64,000 bases of DNA from contig NC_061777.1 in the NCBI RefSeq assembly GCF_022458985.1, forward strand, positions 13,233,668 through 13,297,667. Direction: 5' to 3'. The translations under genes and the position numbers were made by a program. Positions within the stretch are counted from its first letter, which is position 1. The number at the start of each line of letters is the position of its first letter. The notes under the pieces were generated by a model, which worked only from the letters and a program-made list of their open reading frames with translations, did no database searches and was not told the DNA's origin. Positions 1-11,970 of the stretch are shown piece by piece. The stretch is from Mugil cephalus. Lineage: Eukaryota > Chordata > Actinopteri > Mugiliformes > Mugilidae.

Positions 1-1377
1 GACCTCCCAACTGCTCCACTGTACAAGGATGAGAAGGAGCAGCTTATCATCCCGCAGGTCCCTCTCTTCAACATTCTGGGCAAGTTCAATGGCAGCACAG
101 AGAAGGTACTGATTCGTCCACACCGCGCCGACTTTGATGAACAAAAGCAAAACAGATACCAGTGTTGCAATTGTTAATATCTAAATGCTGTTATTATTAC
201 TACGGACAAAGACTTTACTGTATCATTTTCAGATACAAACAATCTTAGAACAAAGTGTCCAATTTCTATATACATCCTCTCTATTTAAATTTAGTTTTAT
301 ATAGAATTATAAAATAGATTTAGTCTATTAACTGTAAATAACAATTCAACAGTGACAATATACTACTGCGCTTTCCGGTCTCGTTCATATTCAGGAATAC
401 AAAACCTACAAAGAGAATTTTCTCAAAAGGTTCCAGTTGACCAAACTGCCTCCGTACCTCATCTTTTGCATCAAAAGATTCACCAAGAACAACTTCTTTG
501 TGGAAAAGAACCCCACCATTGTCAACTTCCCTATCACGTAAGTGCTGTTCCTGTTCTATAGGACAAGGGGTGTAGCCTCAACATAAGTTGATGGGAGTAA
601 TTAATAACGTTATTTATTGTTTTATTATGCTCACTTGTGTGTATGTGCATTTTGTTCTTGATATAAGAATCGACTTGTCAGTTATGTCACTTTGTATTCA
701 CTTCAACAGGAATGTAGATCTTCGTGAGTACTTGACAGAAGAAGCTCAAGCTACGGAGAAGAACACGACTTATGATCTTGTTGCAAACGTAGTGCATGAT
801 GGGAAACCTACTGAAGGAGCGTACAGGATACATGTTCTGCATCATGTAAGTAGCAGATAGAAATTTATAGTGGGATTAACAAAAGAAAAGAAGTAAACTT
901 AAGCCAGTGTCGCATGAATGTACGTTGTCTTAAACTGTAACGTGGCTCTTGGTTTGATCAGGGTACTGGGAAGTGGTACGAGATGCAGGACCTGCAGGTG
1001 ATCGACATTCTCCCACAGATGATCACGCTGTCAGAGGCTTACATCCAGGCAAGTCTACCTACTGACTCATTCTGTGTCGTACTTTTCTGTGCAACATTCA
1101 CAAGGCGTTGTTTTTTAAAGACTAATCGTCTGTACAGACGTTACATCCTCTACTATCGGTATTTAAGGGTTGTTTAATTTAAATTCTTGCAGTTGTAGTA
1201 ACGTAGTGAGGTTCTGAATAATGATGCATTAACTAACTTCACTTTTAATTAATTGTGAAGCAAATATGGTCTTTGAACATGAGAAGGAGTCCTAGATTTA
1301 CTAATTATGTCTTTCTCAAATAGATCTGGAAGAGACAACAGAGTGACGATGACACAAACAACCACATGGGGGAGTAA
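1..1377 (+). CDS. usp39: USP39 / tri-snRNP-associated protein 2, C-terminal part (5' truncated by window edge)
   Basis: Five exons: 1-105, 395-537, 710-845, 962-1048 and 1324-1377 (stop TAA at 1375-1377). Joined in frame they encode the C-terminal part of a ubiquitin-specific-protease-like domain, including NILGKFNGSTEK, CIKRFTKNNFF, VLHHGTGKWYEMQDL and the terminal SEAYIQIWKR. These are hallmarks of USP39 (yeast Sad1), a catalytically inactive USP-fold protein needed to assemble the U4/U6.U5 tri-snRNP in the nucleus. The 5' half of the gene lies upstream of the window. Junction phases all agree. Introns 1-3 are GT-AG; the last intron (1049-1323) begins CAG|GCAAGT, a GC-AG intron. The gene is convergent with the sftpb-like gene, the same arrangement as USP39/SFTPB in mammals. 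The identification is firm; only the missing N-terminus is unknown. Confidence 0.95.
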
Positions 1378-1565
1378 GTTCCTCAGAAGTTTTGTTTGAA
1401 AACAGCTGGGTTTTTAACGGATTGAAAAAAATAGAATCAAGGATGACATTGTCGGGAGAACTGCAGGACATTATTAACAACCTCAATAAGTAAATAAATA
1501 TAAAGGTCTTTTTCGTGTTTTTTTTTTTTTCACACTTTTATCTTTTTACTGTTTGGAAATTTCTA

Positions 1566-1571
1566 AATAAA
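1566..1571 (+). terminator. usp39 polyadenylation signal
   Basis: AATAAA lies 189 bases after the usp39 stop codon in AT-rich 3' UTR. It is the clearest hexamer before the convergent gene. Use of this particular signal is inferred. Confidence 0.5.
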
Positions 1572-1979
1572 CCTTCTCCAGGACACGCGTCTCCGTTTGT
1601 ATGTTAAATTTAAGTAACACACATCCGATTAATTTAAATTTGGGACTTTTATTTGTACAGTCATTTGCGACAGGAATCATCAAAAAAGTAATACAATGTA
1701 ACAAGCAGATCTGCATTTACTATATGTTGACCTGCCACTTGTACAAATTGTCTTATAACTCTGTGACTTATTTCATTACAACGGTATTATTGCCAGTCAT
1801 TCATAATCACATATAGGAATACATAAAATAACACTGTTCACAAAACTTGCCAGCCTCAGTCATGCGAAACGGAGTATTTCATTCATGACCGAAATAACGT
1901 ACCCCCACACCCACACCCACTCCCCCATCCATCCACCACCACCACCACCTTTAGATAAAAAAAAAATCAGTGCATTACA

Positions 1980-1985
1980 TTTATT
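1980..1985 (-). terminator. sftpb-like polyadenylation signal (minus strand)
   Basis: TTTATT on the plus strand reads AATAAA on the minus strand, about 85 bases past the stop at 2069-2071. It leaves roughly 400 bases between the two convergent transcript ends. Confidence 0.45.
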
Positions 1986-2068
1986 AATAACAATAATCGG
2001 TTTACCAGTGTAATACAATCAAGTCACCAAGTGCACACGGTTACAGAGCTGGAGTCTGGCAGGGTTCC

Positions 2069-4958
2069 TCACTCATGCTTCTTCCACATGTATTTCTCAC
2101 AGAAGGCTTGATTCTGCAAATTAAGAGCGAAACAGAAACTGGGATGAGTCTCTGTGCTAGAATGGTACGGAATAAGTAGTTTTTATACTCAACTGATTTC
2201 AATCTAATGTACCTGCAGCAAGACATAATAAGTGACTATACTCATATTTTCAGTACAGACCGTGAGAGGTGAATTCTTGTTTCCATAAATTTGGTATTCA
2301 CTGAAGTGCTTAATATTAGTAGTTAGGTGGTAGGTAGTTTTTATTATGAAACTAACATCAGGGGTAACTGAAGCCCTCAGTAGATAAAGTGATTTACTTT
2401 GGATAGGCACTGGTAATTTCATTTTGTTTAAAAACAGGATGCACATTTTGTGTTGTAATTTTCAGTGACCTATTGATTGATATTATCAGCCAACAACTCA
2501 GAAAGAATGAATTTGACCTACCCCGCATTTCTGAGCAGTTTCAACGTCTTTGCACCAGAAGCTTGGTCCCCAAGTACAAGGATTCTGTCCCAGCGGCTCC
2601 ACCTGCTGCTTCTTCACAGCTGCGCACAGGCTGGTTCTCTGTAGGACGGATGTTACAAAAATATCCCGAACATATGAACCATTGCTCATGATTGGTGCTG
2701 CAGGGAATAGGGTTCTTTATATGAAGCAGTACATTCAGTTCTCAGATGTTGTTTTCCTTTTCCTTAAGTTGATAATGCTTTAGCGTATTTTTACCTCGCA
2801 GGCATGCGGAACATCCATCTGGTTTCCCAAAACCTTCTGCAGCTGAGAGCCGTAGATTGTGGTGAAAGATTCACACTGAAAAGAGAGTTAACAGTTTGTT
2901 TGTTTTTTGTTTTCGTGGAAAATGTCCCTGATTGTCACTTTTCTGAAAACTATGAGTAACAAACTGGACGGCTATTATATAAATGTACGTACAGTAATAG
3001 AAAGTGATTACATTATAATCTGCCAAGTAACTACAACCCCAAGACAGTTGGGTAATGACAAATTATGTTGACTGAGTTAAAGTATTTAATGTTGTGAAGG
3101 ATGTTCGGTAAAACATTCTTAGGAGCACATGCAGGAACTTAGAGTCAGACCTTGGGGATGGCCTTCGGGTGATCCACGCACACAGATTGCAGGAAAGCAG
3201 AAGTCTGAGGCTGAGTGGCGTTGAGACCCAGGTGCAGTCGGCTCAGCATAGCCAGCGTACGGCAGGACTCGCAGTCTGAGGGCACGACTAGCTCTGGGAA
3301 CTCTGGTGACACTAAGGAAGAGCTGAGGGTCAGGTCTAGCACCGTAAACAAATTATAACCAAATTTACTGATGCCAAACGTGGCTAACCTGGTCCAAGCT
3401 GCTCCTTGAACAAACAGAGGTGCAAAAGGGCGCAAATCGTGTGAGGGGCAGCCGAAGATAAAAGGAAGTCGATGATGGCCACGCCATATTTGTCCACAAA
3501 ATCATCACATTGTTCCTTGTAATGCTTAGGTATCAGATCGCAGACCTCTCCCATGATCTTCCTTAAAGCCTCCTGTGGGACGAAAAGGACAAGATGGCGG
3601 TATTGACATAATAGGCCTGACTCTATGCATCTGTATCGGGGTAAAGTGGGGATAAAAAGATATACCTCAGTCATGTTTGTGGGCAACAGAGTCTCCAGCT
3701 TCTTGATAAAAAGCACACACAGGGTGCAAATAGGGTTGAGTTGCTCCTGGAGACAAGATTAATATTTTAAGAGACATTTTCACAAGCAGCACATAAATTA
3801 AGTTAACTTTCACTTCAGCTTTCATTTACAGTTCACTTCTGCTTTCTTACACTGACATGGGGTTTGGTTCCCGATTCAAGTGCAGAGTTGGGTGTCTCTT
3901 TAACTGCGACACGGGGAGGTATTTTCTGGGGTTCTTCCTCCTTGTGGGAAACGCAAAGTCCAAATGCCACACAGACCTCTGCTGGTTTCTGCAAAAACAC
4001 AAGATTCTTAAATTAAACAGTAATCTCCCCATGGTTTCTGAAAAGGTTAAACATAGGTTTAACTCACCAGGTGAGCAGGTGTCTGTTGCAGGACCTTTGG
4101 GAGATAAGACTTTATCTGTGACTCGCACTCTGTTGCCTTTTCTTCTGGGAGGCGTTGGCACAAATCGTGCAGGACTTCATATACAGTCTCCTGTTAAAGA
4201 AAGTGACGAAAATTGCTTAATGACTGGTGTGGACAACATTTGTTTTTCCGCACAAACAGAAACCCATTTTACCAATGGGAGTTGCATTTAGGAGCCCTGA
4301 CATTTAGATAAAGGAATATCTATTTACATTTACGGTTGTACTCCGCCCACACCCACCAAATGAGTTCCACAAAATAGTGAAGTGAAAGTTGCAATGAGTC
4401 TTAATACCTTAGCCTGGCTGCTGGAAATCATGTTGGCCGACACCTGGATGATCTGGCGGCATGGCAGGCATGTAAGCGTGTGATCTATACCTGGGACACT
4501 GGTCTGAACAGGAGGGGCCACAGTGAGAGCAATGGTCAGTTTTAGGAAAACAAACAAAAAAAAAAAAATAAAATAAGGCACTACTTCACAGATTATCTAA
4601 TGAATTATCTAATACTGAAATAATTTAGATGATATTTTTTATGAGATGTCATGTAAATACAGTAATCTTACACATGTGTTTATTTATAAATGCTTACCAC
4701 AGGTCTCTGATCGAGGGACAAAGGTTCAACAACCGCCCTGGCGTCTCCTTCATTGAAAATACCCATGCAGAAATAGATTATGAGTTACGAGGCAGACAAA
4801 GGCAAATATTTATAAACACAAGCACAACAGCAACCTGATTTATGGCTGCAGGATTAATGGCGACTAGTCAGGGGGCTCTAATGCAGACAATAAAATTTGA
4901 CCTTACCGGACCACAGAGACACCGCGAAGACCACCAACATGAAGCCCGATGCAGACAT
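2069..4958 (-). CDS. sftpb: Surfactant protein B-like preproprotein (saposin-domain protein)
   Basis: Eleven minus-strand exons: 4907-4958, 4698-4747, 4408-4503, 4068-4190, 3857-3988, 3666-3746, 3389-3572, 3151-3311, 2795-2875, 2522-2638 and 2069-2113. They encode 373 aa (human SFTPB is 381) and all phases agree. A hydrophobic signal peptide (about 1-20) is followed by three six-cysteine saposin-B domains: about 44-121; 156-232, which aligns with mature SP-B (CTLCVLFIKKLETLLP, CDLIPKHYKEQC); and 251-326. A saposin-A motif (CTWGPSFWC, about 341-364) ends the protein. In mammals SP-B is a secreted lipid-interacting peptide of lung surfactant; a role in this fish (gut, swim bladder or antimicrobial) is only inferred. 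Oddities are the C-terminal rather than N-terminal saposin-A domain, loss of the SP-B dimer cysteine, and an N-glycosylation sequon at Asn175. Tail-to-tail synteny with usp39 supports orthology. Another saposin-family paralogue is the main alternative. Confidence 0.88.
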
Positions 4959-6490
4959 GGTTTGAGGGAGCAGGGGAGGAAATGAAGAGCAGCTGATTTG
5001 CGTTATCAGAAACAGCAGCGCTGGTGTTTGCGTCGCACCGGAAATACAGCCGCGTCACCCCTAATGCGCAGGCGCTTTATTAAAAAAAAGCTCCACTGTA
5101 AATCACGACACTTCGACAGATAACACCTGGATAAACTAGCAACTACTCATTTAACACTAATTGAATACAATTTAATCTGTGTCAAAAATAGCAATATAGA
5201 TAAATTGTAGGTCGTGGTTTATTTTAGCCTAGGACTCTCAATGAGTGGACTACTTACGTCAAATAGAGAATTAGTCTCATTGTTATTATTATCATTATTA
5301 TTTTATCTGGTTAGGTACAAACAAAACTTAATATGCCTGAAATCCTTTTTATGAGTCACACAACTCACATAAAACAACAAAGCCCATGAAGACCTCTGAA
5401 ATGAGCAGTAGATGGCAGTATACGCTTGAGTTTGCCTCCTCTTGACACAATGTTGCGTGAGAAGCATGCGGCTTCAATTATTAAATTAATTCAATTATTG
5501 AATTATTAAAACTAAATAATACATAGTCTTTGGTGTGAATGTTGAGAATCCGTCATAACACTTCTAACTTTTATTCTGTAGCATCAGGTGTTGGCTTCTT
5601 TTAGTGTTTATGTGAGTTAACAGCATTTCCAATAGAAATCAATGCTATGTGCACTTGTACGAAAATGCAACTTATCGTTGTGGATCCCAGTTGTTGTTGC
5701 CGTGTGTTTAGCAAGCTTGACGAGGAGGAGGGTGCTGAATTGTGCTTTATACTTTACATATTTGAAACAAACATCTTTATCTGTATAGTGTTGTTCATGT
5801 ATTTCTTTTATAGATTTATTCCCAGTATTTCTCATATTTACCCTTGTGTCTATAGAACTTAAGAACTTGCCACGTTGAGCATAAAAAGCCACTGACTGCT
5901 TTAAAATTCTCTTTCTTCAACACAGACATCGATAAAAGTGCACTTACTGAAGGCCACTTTATTGCTGGATATGCACAGCTCCGTTTTCACTGTATTTGGT
6001 GCAAGACAACGATAACAAAGTCCATCAGTTTACCATTTGTCAGTTCTTATAAGACTCTGTTGTTGCAGTAGCTATTAAGTGACACATAAATGAAATATAA
6101 TAGGTCTATAACTATTACATGTATTACATTTGTTACAGCTGAAATGTGATCAGCACCTCATTGAAATTCTAGCATGTTGTTGCAGCTGTCAGTGCTTATA
6201 AAAATAAAATAAAAAATAAAAGACACAAATTAATAAATTAAGATATTTTTTAATGAAAACAAAACCAAGTGAAATGCAACAGGAGTCCTTTTATTTAACC
6301 AGCAATAGTTTGTTGCTTCCCATCTTTGAATATTCTTATAAATATATATAAAAGATGAAGATTTAGGGCTTAAACATAAATATCAGGCGTTTAACAGAGG
6401 AGAAAAAGACATTGCCACTTTTTATTGAAACAAGTGTGATGGAAATAGTCCAGCATCATCCGAACACAAGGAGTCCACTGTTTTCTTTCC
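4959..6490. other. Intergenic DNA upstream of the sftpb-like gene
   Basis: This stretch holds the sftpb-like promoter side and AT-rich sequence with short ATT/TTA runs. No TATA box is evident close to the start codon. No open frame has codon or domain character, and no RNA gene was recognised. Confidence 0.5.
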
Positions 6491-7147
6491 TTTGAGGAGG
6501 ACCAAGGTGCCGGTGACCCCTGTTTCCATCCAGGGGGTCAATGTGGACATAGTGGAGGATTATAAGTATCTGGGGGTTCACATTGATAATGGACTGGGGA
6601 AAGATCACAGACGCCCTGTACAGAAAGGGCCAGAGTCGCCTTTATTTTCTGAGGCGGCTGATGTCTTTTAACATCTTCAGGACTATGCTCAGGATGTTCT
6701 CCTGACTCCTCACTCTGATGGTGCAGAACCCATATTATTTATAAACATATTGATACTGATAATGTGCAATTATTCATGTTCACCTCATTTCATATACCAG
6801 TACACATTCCCTGTATACTAGGGGACTCTGGTTTATATAACCCATGTTTATAACTATACTGACCCTGAGATTGTGCAATAACACATGCTTAACTTCATTA
6901 TTTTCATACACTTATATATAATTCCTTATATATTCTCACCATGTACAATAATTTTTTCACTGTAGAACAATAACTCGGAACACAGGTTCACTTATACTTG
7001 TTTCGTTATACATATATTTCCTATATTTTACTTATTCTGATTGCTCTTTGTTCTCAACACTGGTACACTTTGGGTTGGAGCTGCTGTAACGAAAAGTAAT
7101 TTCCCCCTGGGATCGATAGAGTGATTCTGATTCTTATTCTGATTGAG
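6490..7147 (+). mobile_element. L2/CR1-like LINE 3' fragment, frameshifted
   Basis: Reading from 6495, the frame gives RRTKVPVTPVSIQGV and then DYKYLGVHIDNGL. It then shifts to another frame giving ALYRKGQSRLYFLRRL and SFN. These are the C-terminal signatures of reverse transcriptases from fish L2/CR1-type non-LTR elements. A 3' tail follows, containing the TTTCCCCCTGGGAT motif (7101-7114) and degenerate TTCTGATTCT repeats up to 7147, typical of such 3' ends. It is truncated at the 5' end and internally deleted, so not functional. The class is clear; the exact family is uncertain. Confidence 0.75.
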
Positions 7148-9964
7148 CTATCAATACAGTAAAAGTATCCTGCATTATGTTGTTGATGCATCAATATAAA
7201 TCTACAGGAATCTTAAACATTGCAGGTGAATCCAGAAACAATAAATGAAGCAGTTCCAGGTTTCACTTTAAAATAAAACCCAAATATGATTGTAAAAGGA
7301 GGAGCCGGAATTTTCAGCTGTCACGTAGGCAGTGCACGGTAACAATGCACAAACAGGGTTGCATGGAAACAGTGCTGACTGAGTGCCAGACGGATGTATT
7401 TTGTGAACTGAAGGGCCTTCATAGGTTTAAGGGGTATGTGGTTGTCGTTGCAAAATATGCTAAAAGAAGCCACCTGTGGCTCCCTTTATCATTTTATTTA
7501 CAGGGCCCTAAACAGTTGCTTTGTTCACCTTTCCTGATGGCGCACCTCTGCAAGCAACACCCGCTCTTACAAAAGTCAGTGCCCAAAGTATCCAAAGCAA
7601 TATCTGGGCAAGCCAGAGTTTATTTGTGCAAATTCATTTAAAACTAAACTCTTCGACCAAACCAAAAGCAGTTTGGAGAATTTAAAGGAGCAATATTCAA
7701 TAAAGAGAGTTGTCTGTTATGAATCTGAAACCCAGAAGAGGTTGACCTCCTTAATAGTACAATATTATTTAGCTCACTAGTAGTAAAGGTTTTGCACATT
7801 GTTTTCCAGGCCTCATTGTAATGTCATAAGTGTTGCACTAATTCTCACTTCAAAAATCAACAAATAATTTGTCATCATCTGCATGGGGCGTGTGCACAGA
7901 CATTCTTTACATAACTTCAGCATTAACAAATTAAACAAACAAAAAAGTGTCACTTATGACATGGATGACTATGTTATGAAACTTTCTGTTTATCTAGAAA
8001 TGGATTCATGCAGCTCATTCATTGTGTAACTTTTTCATGCATCTACAGTGCCATGTTTTTCATGCTGAATCCAAACAAACATTAATACGTTGTTGGAAGT
8101 TGTTGATGGAATTACACACAACATTTAAAATTATTAAACCACTTTTACCTGTAAGACTTTATCCCAAATGGCCCGTAAGCAAAACTATTTAGACCCTAAA
8201 ATCTGCATTTAAAAAGAAAAATAATAATATATTTTTAAGCTGTGGAACTTGCAACAACTCACAACACAGTCCTGGTATCCTGCACATCCCTTTTCTTTGG
8301 TTTCCATTTAAGTAAAATATGAACTAATTTTGCTTTCATATTCAAAATAGCAATGCATTTAAAACAAACAAACAAAAAACAAAACCCAACCTTCCACGTT
8401 GCTGCAGCAGTAACACATTTTCACCAGAGGACACCTAACTCCATGACTCTTTCTTACACAGACGTACTGGTGATCACTGTTTCCAGGCAGTACCAGCTTA
8501 GTCTCCTACCCCCACAGAATGATGTCCGTGCGTGTTAATGTTATCCTAATAGTCTGTACAGATATTTTATACCTGCCTTCATCATCATTCTTTGGCAACT
8601 ACACAAACATTTTTCTCAGCTGATTCCCTTATGAAATAGTTGCCCTTTCTTCCTGGAAGGTGTGTCGCCGTGCCACTAATTTAAAACTTTGTATTTAAAA
8701 CTCCTGTATATGGACAGTCTTGACTGCAGCAAGGAGCTACTTGGAAATCTGTCTTCTTTGTGCAGTGAAAATGTTTTGAGGCAACTTTTCTAAATCTGTC
8801 TCATTTGCTGCTTAGTTTGGAAACTTGCATTGGCAGCAGTTACATGGTTGAAGCAAATTTTGTGCTTTTATGAAGTTCCCTAAAACTTAGTTGCATTTGG
8901 TGACCTCATTTATTAGTGATTAATTACCAGTACATTAAAAATGTTGGAAAAATGAAAATGAAATGATAATGATAATTACATAGAAACATTTTCAGTATCA
9001 GTTTGATTCATCCACTCAGCCCATACTTAACCTTGAAACTCAGTCTGGTTGAAGAGCTTGGATTATATAAACCATATAAAGAACAAAAACAACAAAACAG
9101 TTCATAGGATGAAGCGTTACTTCACAATTTCACCCAAAGCATCGTGCGCAACATGCAGTCTGATCTTTACATTAGGGACATTATTAACCCTAACACCTTT
9201 GCTTCCTGCATCCTTTCATGTCCTTCTAAAATCACTAATGGTACCATCAGTAAAATTTGAAATTAAGAGAGAGCAGAAATAATACAGAAAAAACAGAATT
9301 GCGTATTCACGAGGATTCTTAGTATTCTACGTGTGCATTGCTGCCCTTCTCAGAAGCTGGAGTTACCAAGGTTATTTTTCTATGTACAGTAAGAACTCAT
9401 CTGGTGAGAGGAGATAAAAACAAATATGAGGAAGCGCTGCTGACAAGCAGACTTTCCCATTCCATCTGCAGTGTACCAAAGCAAAGCATGCATCAAAGAC
9501 AAAAAAAAAAAAAGATAGCGATAGAGAGAACACACAACTGCACCCTGTACTTCTAAATGTATTGTTACCACTGCAGACTTTTTGTCTCTCACTATGTGTC
9601 TGTCAATCCAGTTTCCTTGAATGCGAATGAAGGAGTTAATGTCACCAAAATGTAGTACACCAGTGTATTACTGGATTATTAGGAAGAAAGATAACTTCAC
9701 AAAGACGTAACTTGACTCTGATTGTTAACTCATTCTGTCCAGATGCTGTTAGACTAGTGACTCTTCCTGGTGAGGATCTTTGAGTGTCTCATCTCATCTC
9801 ACAAACACTACATTCCTTTCAGTGAAGTTTACAGGATAGTCCCTACTGCTACATTTTATTACAGAGTCAGAGTCAGATTACAGAAATTAGGGGTTCAATC
9901 CTTCAATGTAAGGAAGCTTCCTTCCCGTCTTATTTCAACTAGGATTTTCTTTTTGCAATATCCC
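7148..9964. other. Gene-poor AT-rich intergenic DNA
   Basis: Only short unsupported open frames occur (for example 7345-7641 and 9049-9282), with no domain similarity, no splice context and no conserved look. A run of 13 A at 9500-9512 is the only low-complexity feature. I see no gene or RNA here. Confidence 0.5.
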
Positions 9965-10286
9965 CCATCTCATCTTCCATACCGCTTAATCCTCACTAGG
10001 GTCGTGCTGGTTGCTGGAGCCTATCCCAGCTGGCATCAGGTCAGAGGCGGGGTACACCTTGGACAGGTCGCCGGCCTATCACAAGGATAACACAGAGACA
10101 AACAACCATTCGCACTCTCTAGGGTCAATTTAGAGTCACCAATCAGCCTAACGAGCAGGTCTTAGGAGGTGGGAGGAAACCAGAGTGCCCAGAGAAAACC
10201 CCACCCAGAAAGGCCCAAGCTGGACTTGAATACTGACCTTCTCGCTGGGAGGCATCAGCGTTAACCACCGAGCCGCGGTGCCGCCC
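9965..10286 (-). repeat. Abundant teleost interspersed repeat
   Basis: The segment begins with CCATCTCATCTTCCATACCG and runs through GGAGCCTATCCCAGCTGG, GGCGGGGTACACCTTGGACA and GTCAATTTAGAGTCACCAAT, ending AGCCGCGGTGCCGCCC. This matches, with decay, a very common fish repeat whose forward orientation starts GGCGGCACGG, so this copy is on the minus strand. Superfamily assignment from memory is uncertain (SINE-like or non-autonomous). The open frame at 9770-10090 overlaps it and is not a gene. Confidence 0.8.
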
Positions 10287-10685
10287 AATTCCCAACATTT
10301 AATATTCAAATGCATGTGTTTTCAGGGAAGTTAGCGACTGCAACAAATCTTTACATTTCAAAAGGTGGAGATTTCACTTCACACAGGTTGAACTGTGTCC
10401 TTGAGTTACCATTTTTCATGCTCTGTTCAACTGAAGTGTTTGAATTGCACAGCTTAAAAAATCAGTAGTCAGCAGCAGTGATGTCAATTTGTATTGCTCA
10501 TGTAAACTATTTTTTTTTTTTACCTCTATATTTAGATTAGTAAGTAGGTTACAGCCTTTCAGGGCCATACCTGAGGAGAAAGGTGTTTAAGGTCATGTGG
10601 GTGAGTATTCAGTAGTATAGCACACTCTTTATCATGTAGTTCATAGCTGGGATGACTCATCCACAATAGCAGTGGTGGAAAAATA

Positions 10686-11096
10686 CACTGATCAGCCACA
10701 AGATTAAAACCAGTGACAGGAGAAGTGAATAACCATCTTGTGGCATTTCAGTGTTCTGCTGGGAAACATTTGGACCTGGCATTCATGTGGATTTTACTTA
10801 AATATGTACCACCCACCTAGAGCAGGCACCCCCACCCCATAGCAATGACACTCCTTGATGGCAGCACACACACAAAAGTGGTTCTGGGACAACTCAAAAC
10901 ACAAGAAAAATAGCACAAGGCATCGACCTGGCCTCCAGATTCCCTAGATCCCAAACTGATCAAGTATCTTGTGGGATGCACTGGAACAAGCCCGATCCAC
11001 AGAGGCCCCTCCCCTCAACCCCCAAGACTCAAAGACCCGTTTTGGGAGACCTACACAATATTAGGAAGCTGGTCATTATGTTATGCCTGATTTGTG
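10686..11096. mobile_element. Non-autonomous Tc1/mariner-type element with TA target duplication
   Basis: The element starts CACTGATCAGCCACAAGATT and ends near-complementary (TTATGCCTGATTTGTG), flanked by TA at 10684-10685 and 11097-11098. The terminal motif and adjacent sequence (AACCAGTGACAGGAGAAGTG; CCTACACAATATTAGG) match the ends of a common fish Tc1-like family whose full element encodes a transposase. The 411-base interior has no open transposase frame, so this is an internally deleted, inactive copy. Confidence 0.8.
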
Positions 11097-11349
11097 TATA
11101 TCATGTTTAAAGATACAACATTTGAGTTCTGATTAGGTTGAACTGCGTCTGAAAACAGAGTGGTGGGGGAGGGGGGGTAAAAACAGTGCGAGCAAGCGGC
11201 AATCCGTTCCTACTGCCACCTACGGCGCATCATGACAACCTCTTATCACACTCATGTAAAAGCGGCAAAGACGTTGGATGGGGGTAGGGGGGTTGATTGC
11301 ATATCTGTCCGTGCGTATGTGTAGGCCTGGAGAGTTGCTTCGCCTGGCA
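11097..11349. other. Short intergenic spacer
   Basis: Contains a G-rich patch near 11164-11178 and no recognisable gene. It forms the 3' flank of the minus-strand reading frame that follows. Confidence 0.4.
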
Positions 11350-11803
11350 TCACACACTGTTCTGGTCCCAAACAGAGTCAACTATCAGTGGGAAGTGGGG
11401 GGAGGAATGCAAGAGTGTGTCACTGCACTGATCTTCAGGGGGAGTGGTTGTTCCAGCGATGGCCTTGGCCAAAGCCAGTGCTGTTAGGGCGCCAAAAGCA
11501 GATAAGATTGGGATTGTTTGGTCTTGGGGCGAGTAGACGCACTCTTTTGCATCATTCTGGTTTCCGAATCGATTCATTCTCCTTTGCAAAGCCAAAAGCT
11601 TCTCCATGATGTTATCCGTGTTTCGGTTCATAGCCACAGTCTGATAAATCAGGGCAATGCCAAATCCAATCAGCAAAAGACCTGAAATCATGGTTCCGAA
11701 TAGGAACACACGACCCGCTACCTCTACAGTCCAGCTCCCCTGAAACCAGGCTTCTCGTCGAGATTGTTTCAATTGCGCTGAGAAACCAGTTTATCAGTTC
11801 CAT
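11350..11803 (-). CDS. Hypothetical single-pass membrane protein with a one-base frame disruption
   Basis: The ATG at 11801-11803 (minus) has a good Kozak context (AATCATGG) and opens MELINWFLSAIETISTR. That frame then loses sense. In the next frame, from about 11772 to the stop at 11350, the reading continues REAWFQGSWTVEVAGRVF, a hydrophobic segment LFGTMISGLLLIGFGIALIY, then a basic, amphipathic NTDNIMEKLLALQRRMNRFG. A TATA-like TTTATATAAT lies on the minus strand at 11971-11980, suitably upstream. The intact product would be about 150 aa with one membrane span. I do not recognise the family. A sequencing error, a recent pseudogene, or a coding shift by unusual splicing could each explain the break; the two frames differ by one base. 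It has no evident intron. Confidence 0.4.
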
Positions 11804-11970
11804 GATTTTGCAGTTTGGAGAGCAGTGCGGAGAGTCTCTCAAAAAGTATAGTCGGTAGACAGATGAGAGGAGAGGAGCAAAGCAGGAAAGATAAAGGAGA
11901 GCCAAAGAGAAAAGAGAACCCGTTTTGATGTCAGGCTGAAGCCAAGAGTCTGCACTTTAAGCTCACAGTT

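Noticed and set aside
3145..3150. In-frame stop (AAG GTC TGA) after exon 8 of the sftpb-like gene as the protein end
   Set aside because: Three further in-phase exons complete the third saposin-B cysteine set and a saposin-A domain, so GTCTGA is taken as a splice donor.
9770..10090. 106-codon open frame
   Set aside because: It lies largely in a common interspersed fish repeat.
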